A DNA stretch of 64,000 nucleotides from Nematostella vectensis (taxonomy: Eukaryota; Cnidaria; Anthozoa; Actiniaria; Edwardsiidae), in the NCBI RefSeq assembly GCF_932526225.1, contig NC_064042.1:2587001-2651000 (forward strand). The letters are read 5' to 3'. Each line of letters opens with the position of its first letter. Positions within the stretch are counted from its first letter, which is position 1. Positions 1-11,408 of this stretch are shown one piece after another. The position numbers and the translations under genes were made by a program. A model generated the notes under the pieces. It saw only the letters and a program-made list of their open reading frames with translations. It did not search any database and was not told the origin of the DNA.

Positions 1-3000
1 TGGACCACAGAGCGGCGTGGTGTCCGTGCGCACAGAACAAGACGGTATGTATCATTAGATGATATAGTGCGACATGCGCTACCATGGCCACCGATACTTA
101 ACAATTAGACTACGAGTTCGAGTTTTCTATGAGTCAATAGATAGTCAACGAGACACAACGAAAAAAGTATTTTACAAAATCAAAACAGGATGGAAAATGC
201 ATTTACTAGAAAAGATTGTGAACCAAATTTCTTGAATTTGAACCAAGGTTTTTCGTCTCTTTCGCCGGCTTTTTCGCTACTCAGTATCTATAGCTCAATA
301 GTTTTAATTAGTTTATTTGGCAACAAACTGTGAAAATGATGGTCAAGCTAGCGCGTATGGTAAAGGATCTAGAGATTGAAGTTTCTATTTTCTACTAACA
401 GACCTGTATTTTTAGTACCCAGTACATACCCTTCGAATGTCAGTGTCATCATGGAAACATCAAGTAGTATATCAATACAGTGGGACCCAGTCTCCACTCC
501 TCAGATCCACGGCGTCTTGCTAGGCTATCACGTGACGTACGGTGCGCTCAAGAACAGCTCCGTGAATGTGACGTGTCAAACCGGTCCGTCCAGTCACCAA
601 CTGGTTTTGTCAGGGCTCGATGCGTACACCACGTACTGGGTGGAGGTTGCGGCTTTTACTGTGAAGGGACCAGGCCCCTTTAGTCCGCCGATTATGGCGA
701 CCACTGACCAAGATGGTAAGACGATTTTTACCATGCAGGACTAGCTAGTAGTCTTTGCGCGCTTAGTAAAATGAAAACATGGCTGTATCATAGACAGCGG
801 CGTAGCCAGGATTTTTAACAGGAGGGGGCCCAAAAGGCCCTTTCAAGGCATTCTCTCCTGTATTTTAGATAATATCTCATACATTTACTTCATTTTTGGC
901 TGCTAGAAGGGGGGCCCGGGCCCCCTGGGTCACCCCCCTGGCTACGCCCCTGATAAAGCATAGCCAGACAGCTATTTCGTTTTCAGTAACGTTACTAGAG
1001 CATCTGCCAGTCGCCATCTTGTCGTCCCAGCAAATTCAAATTGTGAGAAAGAACCCATTTCCATCGGCTGATTCGGTGATGCTGTTACCATATATCTTGA
1101 TGAATTTGATAAATGAAGTTTAAAACATTATTTTTAGATAATTTTGAAATTTTATCATAAATTTTTCTCTAATCTAATCTATCTTTATCTCCAAATCTTC
1201 TAAATAAAAACAATACAGTGGTTAGTCTCCTTCGCAGCTGCTCGTGTCGGAGTCACGCAAAGTTCCCCGCCAACTATACAGGGGAGGCTAACTAGTGCTT
1301 TTTCGCACTAACATCTTTATGTCTTTAAAAAACTGGAAGTGATTTTTTTTTCGTATATGAAAGTCCATTACCACATTCATGTGCTGTTAACCAGTTTTCT
1401 TTATTCTTAGTCCCCTCCGCAGCCCCTTCGAGCATGCGCACAACAAACGTCACGTCTACTAGCCTTGAAGTACACTGGGCACCAGTCCCCCCACAACAAG
1501 CCCGCGGGGTATTGCTTGGGTACACTGTGTCTTTTAGCTCGCTGAACAAGACGAGTCACACGAAAAACGTATCTCCGAATTCTACCCAGTTGGTGTTAAG
1601 AGGCCTCCAGGCGTACACTGATTATAACATCACACTTTCAGCATTTACCAATAAGGGGTCAGGCCCTCAAGCTCGCCTTCCGGTGAGGACAGCCGAAGAC
1701 GGTGAGTACAGCCCCAAAACTCATATGATATAACTAATATGAATTAATTTAGAGGCAAAATGTACGCCTTTTGTCTCGAATTTCATCCTTTTTTGGGCCA
1801 TTTGAATTAAACATTTGTGTGATACGCAGGGGCGTGGCTATAGCTACTTATACATAGCTTACTATACGTTAATACGCACGTACATACTTAAAGGAATTCA
1901 GGCTTTTTTGTAAAAGACACGGAGGTCTAGGGATATGACGGAGCACTGGTGGTGGCCTAAAACGTATCCGATCATTCTGAATTTGATCTATATTGGAACG
2001 AATGTTTTGGAACTGCACAAGAAAACGCTATGTTACCACTGCGCGTACTTGTAAAAATGTCGTCGGTACGTCCCTCATACGGGCGCTGTATTGTTTCCAG
2101 TTATACCATTTATGCCAATCTACTGCAGAAATTATCGTTCACATGTCATATCGAATATTATGTATCCATAGTTCCCGATACTTCTCCGAACAATCTGCGT
2201 GTATTAAACCAGACCTCCACAAGCATCGAAATCGCCTGGGACGGGATCCCTGTGGACCGCGTGCACGGCGTGTTACTGGGTTACAGGGTGGCGTATGGAC
2301 TTCTGGGTATTCCTGGGTCAAATGTTTCTATTGTCGGACCTGACACATTTCAAACCACTCTCACTGGTTTGCGGAAATACTCGTCATACTGGATTACAGT
2401 AACCGGTTTTACCAGTATTGGGGATGGGCCAGCGAGTGAGGCTGTGAACGCTACGACAGACCAACATGGTAAGAATTCATCTAACGCGATGCTTCTGTTG
2501 CCGAGCATGCCACATTGAACTACTTAATATTCTGTCATTTCTCTTTAGTTCCCAGTGTTCCTCCCTCGAATGTGCGCACGCATGTCAATGGCTCCACCAG
2601 CATTCAAGTGGATTGGAACCCAGTACCCATCGTTTTTATACATGGTGTCCTGGTGGGCTACCTGGTTTCTTACAGAAAGAGAGGGACTGGGGCGTTCGTG
2701 ACAAATCAATCTGCGCCTGGCACAACGAGCATATTGCTGACTGGCTTGCAGCCGTACTCTGTGTACGATATTCACGTCAGCGCGTTTACCATAAAAGGTT
2801 ATGGACCACGAAGCGGAGTCGTTTCTGTGCGAACAGACCAAGACGGTATGTGCCTTTTTCTAAGAAAATGATTTTGTCTTTAAAAAGACACACTTTCCCC
2901 CTTTCGGTGAAACGTGGAAACAGTACATGATGGGCGCACACACTGAAAAACGATTCATGATAACTATGATAAAGATGATAAAGATTATAACTTTGTTTCA

Positions 3001-6000
3001 GTACCCAGTGCTTGGCCACCAAATGCCCGAACAACCATCACTACGCCAAGCATCATATTTCTACAATGGGACCCAGTCTCCACTCCTCAGATCCACGGCG
3101 TCTTGCTAGGCTATCACGTGACGTACGGTGCGCTCAAAAACAGCTCCGTGAATGTGACCCGTCAAACCGGTCCGTCCAGTCACCAACTGGTTTTGTCAGG
3201 GCTTGATGCGTACACCACGTACTGGATGGAGGTGGCGGCTTTTACTGTAAAGGGGCCAGGCCCCTTTAGTCTGCCGATTATGGCGACTACTGACCAGGAT
3301 GGTAAGATACATCGGACTATTTGAATAGCGATCTCATCCTCCTTCTAATCAGCGCGCACATCTCCCGCGCCTAAAAGTGTATAAGAGTTGCAAATGAATG
3401 TCCCTGCTGTTTATCTGTGCTGGCTATTCATGTCCTCATAAACACATCATAATACTAACGCTTTGTTACCACAAAAGCTCTTTTAAGCCCTCCTTTAAGG
3501 CCAACATTTCTGAATTTCCAAATAAGCCCCCATACTCGACCTAAGAAGCCGGAAGATAACTCTATAACATGCTTGGATTAAGCGAAATGACATCGTTAAT
3601 TTGGGTACAAAGTGTAATATACATTAGATAATAGCACCTGAGACTTAAGTAAGTGCCAAAAATACCTGGCGTCAAAAACTGGAAAAAGACTATTACGCCC
3701 CCTGCCCAAAAAGCAACGGGGGGAGAGATTATTCGAGTTTTTTTACGGTATATAATGTCCTTTTGTTTCTTCGGTTCCAGTCCCCTTCGCTGCTCCTGGA
3801 GACATCCGCGCAACAAAAGTCACATCCACAAGCTTGACAATAAAATGGGATCCAGTCCCTCCGCACGAAGCGCGCGGTGTTTTGCTTGGGTACACTGTGT
3901 CTTATAACTCTCTGAATCAAACAAGCTTCACAACTGACGTGCTCCCGAATATAACAGGCCTGGCGCTGCAAGGTCTAAAGGCGTTCACTGTTTATCATAT
4001 CACAGTCGCAGCATTCACTGATAAGGGTAGAGGCCCTAACGCAAGACTTACATTGAAAACAGATGAGGATGGTGAGTGGTTGCTTTTCCAACTTTTAAGA
4101 AAAATAAGGCTAGCTTCGTTTACGTGTAAATGATTTTCAGTAATTTGAAATTTGTTTTCTTAATCTCTAAAGCAGTCGACCAACTTATCTATCCACCCAA
4201 CAACCTTTTCGCTAACAGTTAAAACTAAGAGGGTCGAATTTTACTGGCAAGAGAAAGCTTGTCTGAAAATTAGCGTATGTGAAGAGCAGAAGGAAGAAAG
4301 AGAGAAGAGGTTTTATCGTGTACGATTTTTTGCTTTTAGCTCGCCTCTTTTCTCCCTTCTCTCTGTTATGGGAGCACTGGTGCATCTTAGGTGTAGGTAC
4401 GTTGACGATATATCATATTTATCATAGTACCCAGTGCCCGTCCGACCAATCTGCGCATATTAAACCAGACCTCCACCAGCATCATTGTCGCGTGGGATGG
4501 GATCCCTGTGGTCCGAATTCATGGCGTGTTACAGGGCTATAGAGTGGCGTATGGACTTCAGGAAAGTCTTGTGTCAAGTGACGCAGCGAATATATCTCTC
4601 GTGCAAAGGATCAAAGTTGGCCCTGACACGTCTCAACACATGATCACTGGTCTACAGAAATTCTCGTCATACTGGATTACAGTAACCGGTTTTACTAGTA
4701 TTGGAGATGGGCCAGCCAGTGACCTGTTAAATGTTATGACTGATCAAGATGGTAAGTGGATGATTGTCGGTTACTATGGAGTCTAATGCGGGGCTTTATT
4801 GACAGCAGATCACATATCATCAGTTTTTTTCCACCTTTTTTCAGTCCCCAGTTCTCCGCCCTCAAACGTGCGCGCGAACGTCAATGGCTCCACAAGCATT
4901 CAGGTGGACTGGGACAAAGTACCTTCACCCTTAGTACATGGCATTCTTATGGGTTACCTTGTTACCTACAGAAAGAGCGGGACTGGGGTAATGGCAGAGA
5001 ATGAAACTGCGCCTGGCACGACAAGCATACTGCTGACCGGTTTACAGCCCTACTTTTTGTACGATATACAAGTCAGCGCGTTTACCGTCAAAGGTTGTGG
5101 ACCACAGAGCGGTGTAGTTTCTGTACGAACAGAACAAGACGGTAACGGGGTCATTCATGATATACTGGTTACGTTTAAGCCCCATCTACACTAACAATTT
5201 TTAGTTAACAACTTTCATGTGACAATTTTTATTCGCTAAGTGTAGATGGAGCAAAGCCGGTAATTTTTATGTGGCAACCATAGTTGTCCAAAAGCTAGCA
5301 GGATTGCTTTTTCTCGGCAATTAAAAATTATCACATGAAAAATTGCTAGTGTAGATGCCAACAATTATAGTTGTCAACTAAAAATTGTTAGTGTAGATGG
5401 GGCTTTAGAAGTGTTTCATAATCAAGTTTCATACTCAAGGCCTTATGGTTTTCAAATTGTCTGTGTGCTTTAGTACCCAGTGCATCGCCACCAAACGTCC
5501 GAAAAACCATCAGCACGCCAAGCATCATATTTCTACAGTGGGACCCAGTCCCCACTCCTCAGATCCACGGCGTCTTGCTAGGCTATCACGTGACGTACGG
5601 TGCGCTCAAGAACAGCTCCGTGAATGTGACTCATCAAACCGGTCCGTCCAGTCACCAACTGGTTTTGTCAGGGCTTGATGCGTACACCACGTACTGGATG
5701 GAGGTGGCGGCTTTTACTGTAAAGGGGTCAGGCCCCTTTAGTCCGCCGATTATGGCGACCACTGACCAAGATGGTAACTAGATTTGTAATGGGCGACTTG
5801 CACTTAGAAATTAGGTGACATTTTTTGAGGTGGCAAACCCGCGCACGCTCAGGCTTTTGGCGGCAATATAGCGAAAACAAAAAGCAGCTACTTACAAATC
5901 GATCAGAAAGCTGATGTCAGGAGGGCTTATTTTCATTGAAAGATTTTATGTTTTTCGTCCGCAGCCACTTCATCTGTGTTTATTTTGGCGAGAGTTTCCC

Positions 6001-9000
6001 ATTCATAAAATCACGTGATTTTTTAGTGCCTAAAGTGCCTATTTAGGTTGGCTGGAGCAAAGAGGCAGAGAACCAGGCGAGTACACAGGGGGGTGCGTGT
6101 GCACCCCACCCCCCCTGGCAGCCAAAAAGAGGGTAATTTCTTATGAAGGAATCTTCAAATACTATGCTTTGCCTTATTATACCTATAATTGTGCACCACC
6201 TCCCTTCAGCCAATCCTGGGTACGCGCCTGGAGAATCCTGTGAATACCATGACATCCAATTCTAGACATAGTGGAACCTGCCTGTATGAATAGCCTACTA
6301 ACTTATAACAACAAGTCTTCCACAATGTGGGAATTTACTAAAACCTCTCTAAACATTCTTGATCTAGTCCCCTCCACTGCTCCCGGAAACATGCGCACAA
6401 CAAACGTCACTTCAACTAGCGTGACGTTACACTGGGATCCAGTCCCTTCAAGACAAACTCGCGGACTATTGCTTGGGTACGCTGTGTCATTTGCTTCTCT
6501 GAACGTATCTCGTTCTGTAATCCACGCCCCGCCAAATTCCACGGAGTTGGCGTTACGTGGCCTCAAGGCGTTCACTGTTTATGACATCACGCTGGTGGCA
6601 TTTACCACCAAGGGGACTGGTCCTGCGGCACGTATAATGATAAGAACAGAAGAAGATGGTGAGTACTCCATGAACGTCATCCATAAAACTCGTATTCCCC
6701 CGATATTTAACCCGCGATATTTTGCGCGTATATCTAAATTTAAACGATTTTAAAATATTTTTTTATCGCTCAATTAAAGTCCAGAGTGCTAAAGGCACCA
6801 AAATGAATATGTCTTTGGCAAGCACTTGCGAGCATGCGACAAAATAATATGAGCAATCAGGAACTTTGGCCTTAGAATTGCGAGCAATCTGTAATCTGTC
6901 CAAGCATGCTAACACAAAAAAATTATGTAAAAATTATCAAATACTTTTTTTTCGTTTATTGTTTGAAGAAGCACACTGTCGTTTTTGCTCTGGAATATCC
7001 ATCATGAGGTTTAGAGACGCTGAGTATAATATATCGTTCAAATATTAGGGAAAAGATGACCGCATTTAAACTCTTTCCTCTTTAGTACCATCTGTAGCAC
7101 CTACAATTATCAAAGCAGCCAACCAGAGCTCGACAAGTCTTACTGTGCAATGGAGTCGGATTCCGCCCGGACTTACAAGAGGCGTTTTGCTTGGATATCG
7201 CGTGACATATACCCAGTATGACTCAGGAGCTACGTACACGCGTGACACTGCAGCTGGCGTGACGCGTATGACTCTTACCAGTCTCACGCCTTATATGGTG
7301 TACACTGTGAGCGTGGCTGGGTTCACGAGCAAAGGGACTGGGCCTGAAAGCTATAACATCACGCTTTCTACCGACGAAGATGGTAAGCTTTTCGAGAGTT
7401 ACCGTATAATCACCTAAATTGTGTATAACTCAGACTCGCCCTAATCGCATTGTTATTTACTTCAACCCATCAGTCCCTAGCGTCGCGCCGTTCATCAACC
7501 ACGCCACAAACCTCTCATCCACCAGCATTCTCGTCCAGTGGACCGCTATACCTACCGGTCACGTGCGAGGCGTGTTGCTAGGTTACAGGGTGTACTTCAA
7601 GAGCGTCCATAGCACGGCGTATCTTAGCAACCAGACGGGACCAAGCGAGGTGCGGGTTTTGTTGCGGGGGCTTGATGTCTACACGGGATATACCATACAA
7701 GTGGCTGCATTCACCGCCAAGGGCGAGGGACCGAGATCGACAGACGTTGATGTCTCTACTGAAGAAGACGGTATGTTCAAACTGATGTTTTTTTCTAAAG
7801 CAAATACATGATAAAACGGAACTCAAACATGTAATAGGCAAATGAATATGATGAAATAATCTGAGAATAACACGCTAGCACTAAACATAATATCAAAAAT
7901 GAGCAAATGATGCTCTTCCCTTCAGTGGATTGAACGCACGCGTGTTCTGCTAACATCTTCTTTCCAGCCTAAGATTATACGACAATTGTTAGTTGCGCTT
8001 GACAACCAAATACGACATTGATTGCTTTTAAGCTGTTTGCAGGTTGCTAGTCTGTCACGTGGTTTCATCTCGTCCCTGTATACATTTCAATTCGTTTTAC
8101 TTTGTATCCTATTCTCTTGCAAATCCAGTTCCAATAGCGTCACCGATTCACGTTCAGGCGGCGAATCAAAGCTCTACCAGCCTGCGCGTGCGCTGGGGCC
8201 CAGTCCCCGGGGGTCGTGTTCACGGTGTGTTGCTAGGTTATCATGTGACGTATCGGCAAGTGAATGGCTCGTGGTTCAGGTCTGACGTCACGAAGGAGCG
8301 TGAGCTGGTGCTGAGTGGTCTTCAAGTGTATACCGTGTATAGCGTGAGGGTTGCCGCGTACACCAGGATGGGAGACGGACCGGCAAGCCCAGAAGTCATT
8401 GCGCGCACGGATGAAGGAGGTGAGAGAAACTGTCTATTTTCTGTACTTATAGTGCTGTTGCTTTTTCTCAATTGGATTAGAACCTCCCAATAAACGCACA
8501 ATTTAACTAGCAGTGCTCACTTTAAATGTTTACCTTGATAGCAGCCCCATTCTAGTTTGGTAGTGATAACCATCTAATTCAACTTCAACTCATCTCTTTT
8601 TACTGGGTTGAACCAAGATACAATGTTACTAAGAAATTAATTAGAGCGCACGCTATGGCGTCATAAATTACATAATTACACAGGAATCTTGTAAATTCTC
8701 GACATTGATATTGTTAACAACCCCATTCGAGTTTGGTAGTGATGACTTTCTAATTCAACTCCAACTCACCTCATTAGTTCCCGCTGTTTCACCTGACGTC
8801 ACACGTGCAGACAACAGAAGCTCCACTAGCATCCTCGTCCAGTGGCGCCCAGTCCCTCCCGGCTTAACACAAGGAGTTTTACTGGGCTATCATGTGATCT
8901 ACTCTGAGTCGATGAACACTACAACAGTTGTCAGCAAGCGCACAAAAGAAACCTCGATCGTCCTTTCGGGTCTTCGCAAATACACGCGATATCGCGTCAC

Positions 9001-11408
9001 GGTGGCAGCATACACAAGCAGAGGAGATGGAGTTCGGAGTAACGCAACATCCGTCACAACAGACCAGGATGGTATGGGAACATAGTCTTTATAACAAGAT
9101 TTATGTAACGCAACATCCGTCACAATGATGGTCTTGGATTATATGTTATCTTTATAATAATGCTTCATGTAACGCAACATCCGTCACAACAGACCAGGAT
9201 GGTATGGGAACATAGTCTTTATAACAAGATTTATGTAATGCAACGTCCGTCACAATGATAGTCTTGGATTATATGTTATCTTTATAATAATGCTTCATGT
9301 AACGCAACATCCGTCTCGACAGACCAAGATGGTACGAGACCTTAGTCTTTATAACAATATTTTATGCAACGCAACATCCGTCACGATGACAGTCTTGGAT
9401 TATAAGGTCAGTACGCAGCTCTTACAAGCTGCAATTTGATTAGGCAAATGAACAATATCCGCACCTCGACACAAAGAACAAGAAGAAAAGAGACAAAAGA
9501 ACTCCTTTGTAGAACAAAGATAATAGGAGACAAAGCAGCTGCGTACTTACTCGGATTATATGGTATGCTTGATGTAACGCAACATCCGTCACAACAGACC
9601 AGGATTGTATGATATATCGATTATAATGCTCCTACGCAAATACCATAACGAAAGGCGATGATGGGAAAAATATTTCTTCACGAATTAAAAGTTGATGAAC
9701 TTTTTTTTATGTCTTATTTAAGTTCCATCTTTGGCCCCGTCTCGCCTGCGCACAGCAAATATCACCTCATCAGCCATCAGCGTGACTTGGGATCCGATTC
9801 CTGCCCAGAGAGCGAACGGAAAACTTTTAGGCTATCGTGTGACATGTAACGCAAGCAGTTATCATGTCACGCGCAATGAAGCCAGTGGCTCGTTACGTTA
9901 CACGCTCAGCGGCCTTCTCAGTTACACGTGGTACAGGATTTACGTCACTGGATTTACAGTCAAAGGGGATGGACCAATCAGCGAAGACCTTCATGTGCGG
10001 ACGGCCGAGAATGGTCAGTTTAATGAACAAAATAAGTTTAATGTGACGACACGGGTGAACTTTGTGTGTATTTATCTAAAAAGATGTTTCAATTCCACCC
10101 GCAGCTCCAGACCTCGCTCCACAAAATGTGCGAGCCGTGAACCAGAGCTCGACTAGCTTGCTGGTCACGTGGGACCCGTTACCCGCGGGACACACGCGCG
10201 GCGAGCTGGCCGGCTATAGGGTCTGGTACCGAGCAGTGGATGACAGCGATGACGAGAGGGTAGTACTTGTATCATCTGATAGAAGTGACGTCATCATACG
10301 GGACCTTCGCCTGTTTACTGTGTACGCCGTGCAGGTGGAAGCATTTACAGGGAAAGGGACTGGGCCGAGGAGTGAGCCTTACCGCGTATCGACTGACGAA
10401 GGGGGTAGGTCATACTTTTCCTGGACATTTAATCTACATTGTCGAAACCTAGGCATGGCTACAAAAAAAGCGAAACGAGCATTTATGAGGAAGCCATAAA
10501 AGTTCTTACGGACTTATGACTGCATCATATTGTCTCTTAGTTCCCACTGCAGCCCCATACAACATCACCACAGAACCTGTCAATTCCACTGCTGTTATCA
10601 TCCAATGGCATGGCGTCTCTAAGGAGCACCTGTTTGGGTACTTTGGAGGATACCACGTGACCTACAGAAGGCTGACGTATGCGTCATGTGACGTGTCTGT
10701 ACGCACTTTTGGCACGCAGGTGGTTCTGGGATCGCTCGAGCCGAATGTGGAGTACAAAGTAAAGGTCTCCGCCTCGACGAGCCTAGGGGACGGACCCTAG
10801 AGCGAGGCAGTCATGTTCTCCATTCATGGTGAGATTGATACGTGATGCATAATTAGATACCCAGCAGTCTTTGCGAGCATTTTGTGACCATTAAAATAAA
10901 GCAATTCACCTCAATCAAAAACCTATCCGTGTTGATGCTTCAGAAATGGCCTTTAGAATTTGCCAAGGGTCTGATTATTAATAAACTAATCACCCCGTTT
11001 TTCGTTCCTAATGTCCGGTTTTACCCACTCAGCACACTTTGTGCTCGTACAAAATTGGATATCAAATTCCTCTAAAGAACCTAAGTAGTGCATGTATGAT
11101 GTACAGTATGATTTTGATATATAGCATATGAGTATTGCCTTTATTTGATTATAGGTGCTATAGAATACAATACAGCAGCGATGGTTTCGAATGGCTCAGC
11201 GGCGTGGCAGTTTGTAGCCCCACCCGTGGGGGTGGTACTGGCACTGATCATCTTAGTACTTGTGGGTGGAGCGGTCTACTGGAAAAGAAGGAACAGGGAA
11301 CCCAAAGAGGATCGGGTCAAAGTGAGCCCGCGAGACGACATCGAGCTCAAGGAGAAAGATGACAAAGATCCAATCGCTTTCAAGAATCCCACATACGACG
11401 ATATTTGA
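1..11408 (+). CDS. FN3-repeat receptor gene, paralogue 1 (5' end outside window; premature stop before membrane exon)
   Basis: Visible exons are 1-44, 416-715, 1411-1701, 2172-2468, 2549-2845, 3002-3301, 3781-4071, 4428-4751, 4845-5141, 5474-5773, 6368-6658, 7086-7382, 7474-7770, 8129-8419, 8778-9071, 9723-10013, 10105-10404, 10541-10828 and 11155-11408. All internal exons are phase 1-1 with GT-AG borders and encode one FN3 domain each: a B-strand Trp, a GVLLGYxVxY C strand, an LxGLxxYTxY E-F segment and KGxGP. Seventeen full domains and the tail of an eighteenth are seen. The last exon would encode the membrane helix and NPTY tail, but TAG at 10798-10800 ends the frame inside the last FN3 domain, where the paralogue has Trp. 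The gene is therefore either a source of a soluble receptor or an early pseudogene; no other break is obvious. Cell-surface adhesion or recognition is inferred from the domains only. Confidence 0.85.
795..952. mobile_element. hAT-like MITE, present in paralogue 1 only
   Basis: The insertion is 158 bp, bounded by inverted ends CAGCGGCGTAGCCAGG and CCTGGCTACGCCCCTG (one mismatch). It is absent at the equivalent place in paralogue 2 (about 21465), which gives an empty site. Flanks read ATAGA and ATAAA, possibly a decayed short target duplication. A relative lies at 58131-58268. The superfamily call rests on the CAG..CTG ends only. Confidence 0.65.
1221..1292. repeat. Small inverted-repeat element (TAGYCTCC family)
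   Basis: Ends GTTAGTCTCC and GGAGGCTAAC form a short inverted repeat. The same element is at 21734-21805 in paralogue 2, and relatives lie at 12151, 32503 and 44280. Confidence 0.5.
2172..4071 (+). repeat. Second four-exon FN3 unit (C-D-A-B), paralogue 1
   Basis: The unit is C (2172-2468, [15 protein letters not shown] type), D (2549-2845, [10 protein letters not shown] type), A (3002-3301, [12 protein letters not shown] type) and B (3781-4071, TKVTSTSLTIKWDPV type). Introns between members are short. Confidence 0.85.
4428..6658 (+). repeat. Third four-exon FN3 unit (C-D-A-B), paralogue 1
   Basis: The unit is C (4428-4751, 324 nt with an extra loop after AYGLQES), D (4845-5141), A (5474-5773) and B (6368-6658). 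A Harbinger-like MITE lies in the D-A intron. Confidence 0.85.
5178..5404. mobile_element. Harbinger-like MITE with TTA target duplication (paralogue 1)
   Basis: The element is 227 bp with near-perfect inverted ends of about 30 bp that begin AGCCCCATCTACACTAAC. It is flanked by TTA at 5175-5177 and 5405-5407. Subterminal GTGTAGATG motifs recur inside. A TTA target and no coding capacity fit PIF/Harbinger-derived MITEs. The orthologous copy is at 25690-25930, so insertion preceded the gene duplication. Confidence 0.75.
9035..9610 (+). repeat. Minisatellite made from an FN3 exon end plus its splice donor (paralogue 1)
   Basis: The motif AACGCAACATCCGTC, which is the 3' end of FN3 exon 8778-9071, recurs near 9040, 9107, 9170, 9236, 9299, 9366 and 9571. 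Two variants alternate with about 65-bp spacing, giving a period near 129 bp. Several copies carry the downstream CAGACCAGGATG|GTATG donor. Paralogue 2 has fewer copies (29520-29960). Confidence 0.8.
9406..9552 (+). repeat. Dispersed repeat with conserved reading frame, copy 1
   Basis: A 147-bp segment inside the minisatellite region is nearly identical to 29760-29907 and to the reverse strand of 36951-37100. All three share an open frame containing [14 protein letters not shown] and TKIIGDKAA. It is probably a fragment of an unrecognised mobile-element ORF. Confidence 0.6.
10541..10828 (+). pseudogene. Last FN3 exon of paralogue 1 with nonsense codon
   Basis: The exon runs from a TTAG acceptor to a G|GTGAG donor. 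The frame reads ...GDGP then TAG at 10798-10800; the corresponding exon of paralogue 2 (30896-31183) reads GDGPW. A single G-to-A change (TGG to TAG) explains the stop. The residues after it also differ more than the rest of the exon (FSIH against FSTG), which fits relaxed constraint. The stop lies about 28 nt before the final exon junction. Under the vertebrate 50-nt rule that would escape nonsense-mediated decay; whether the rule applies in this organism is unknown. Confidence 0.85.
11155..11408 (+). CDS. Membrane helix and cytoplasmic tail exon, paralogue 1 (downstream of the stop)
   Basis: The exon is open to TGA at 11406-11408. It encodes a short linker, a hydrophobic helix ([20 protein letters not shown] region), a YWKRR stop-transfer cluster and a charged tail ending FKNPTYDDI. 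It is almost identical to 31510-31763. Because of the upstream TAG it would be untranslated unless splicing skips or alters the previous exon. Confidence 0.8.

Larger units (their letters stand above)
416..1701 (+). repeat. FN3 block, second half of first C-D-A-B unit (exons A1, B1), paralogue 1
   Basis: Exon A1 (416-715) and exon B1 (1411-1701) are the last two members of the first four-exon unit; the C exon and most of D lie left of the window. The homologues in paralogue 2 are 21091-21390 and 21924-22214. Confidence 0.8.

Noticed and set aside
896-1123. 75-codon frame at 0.9-1.1 kb
   Set aside because: It begins inside the 795-952 MITE and reads into an intron.
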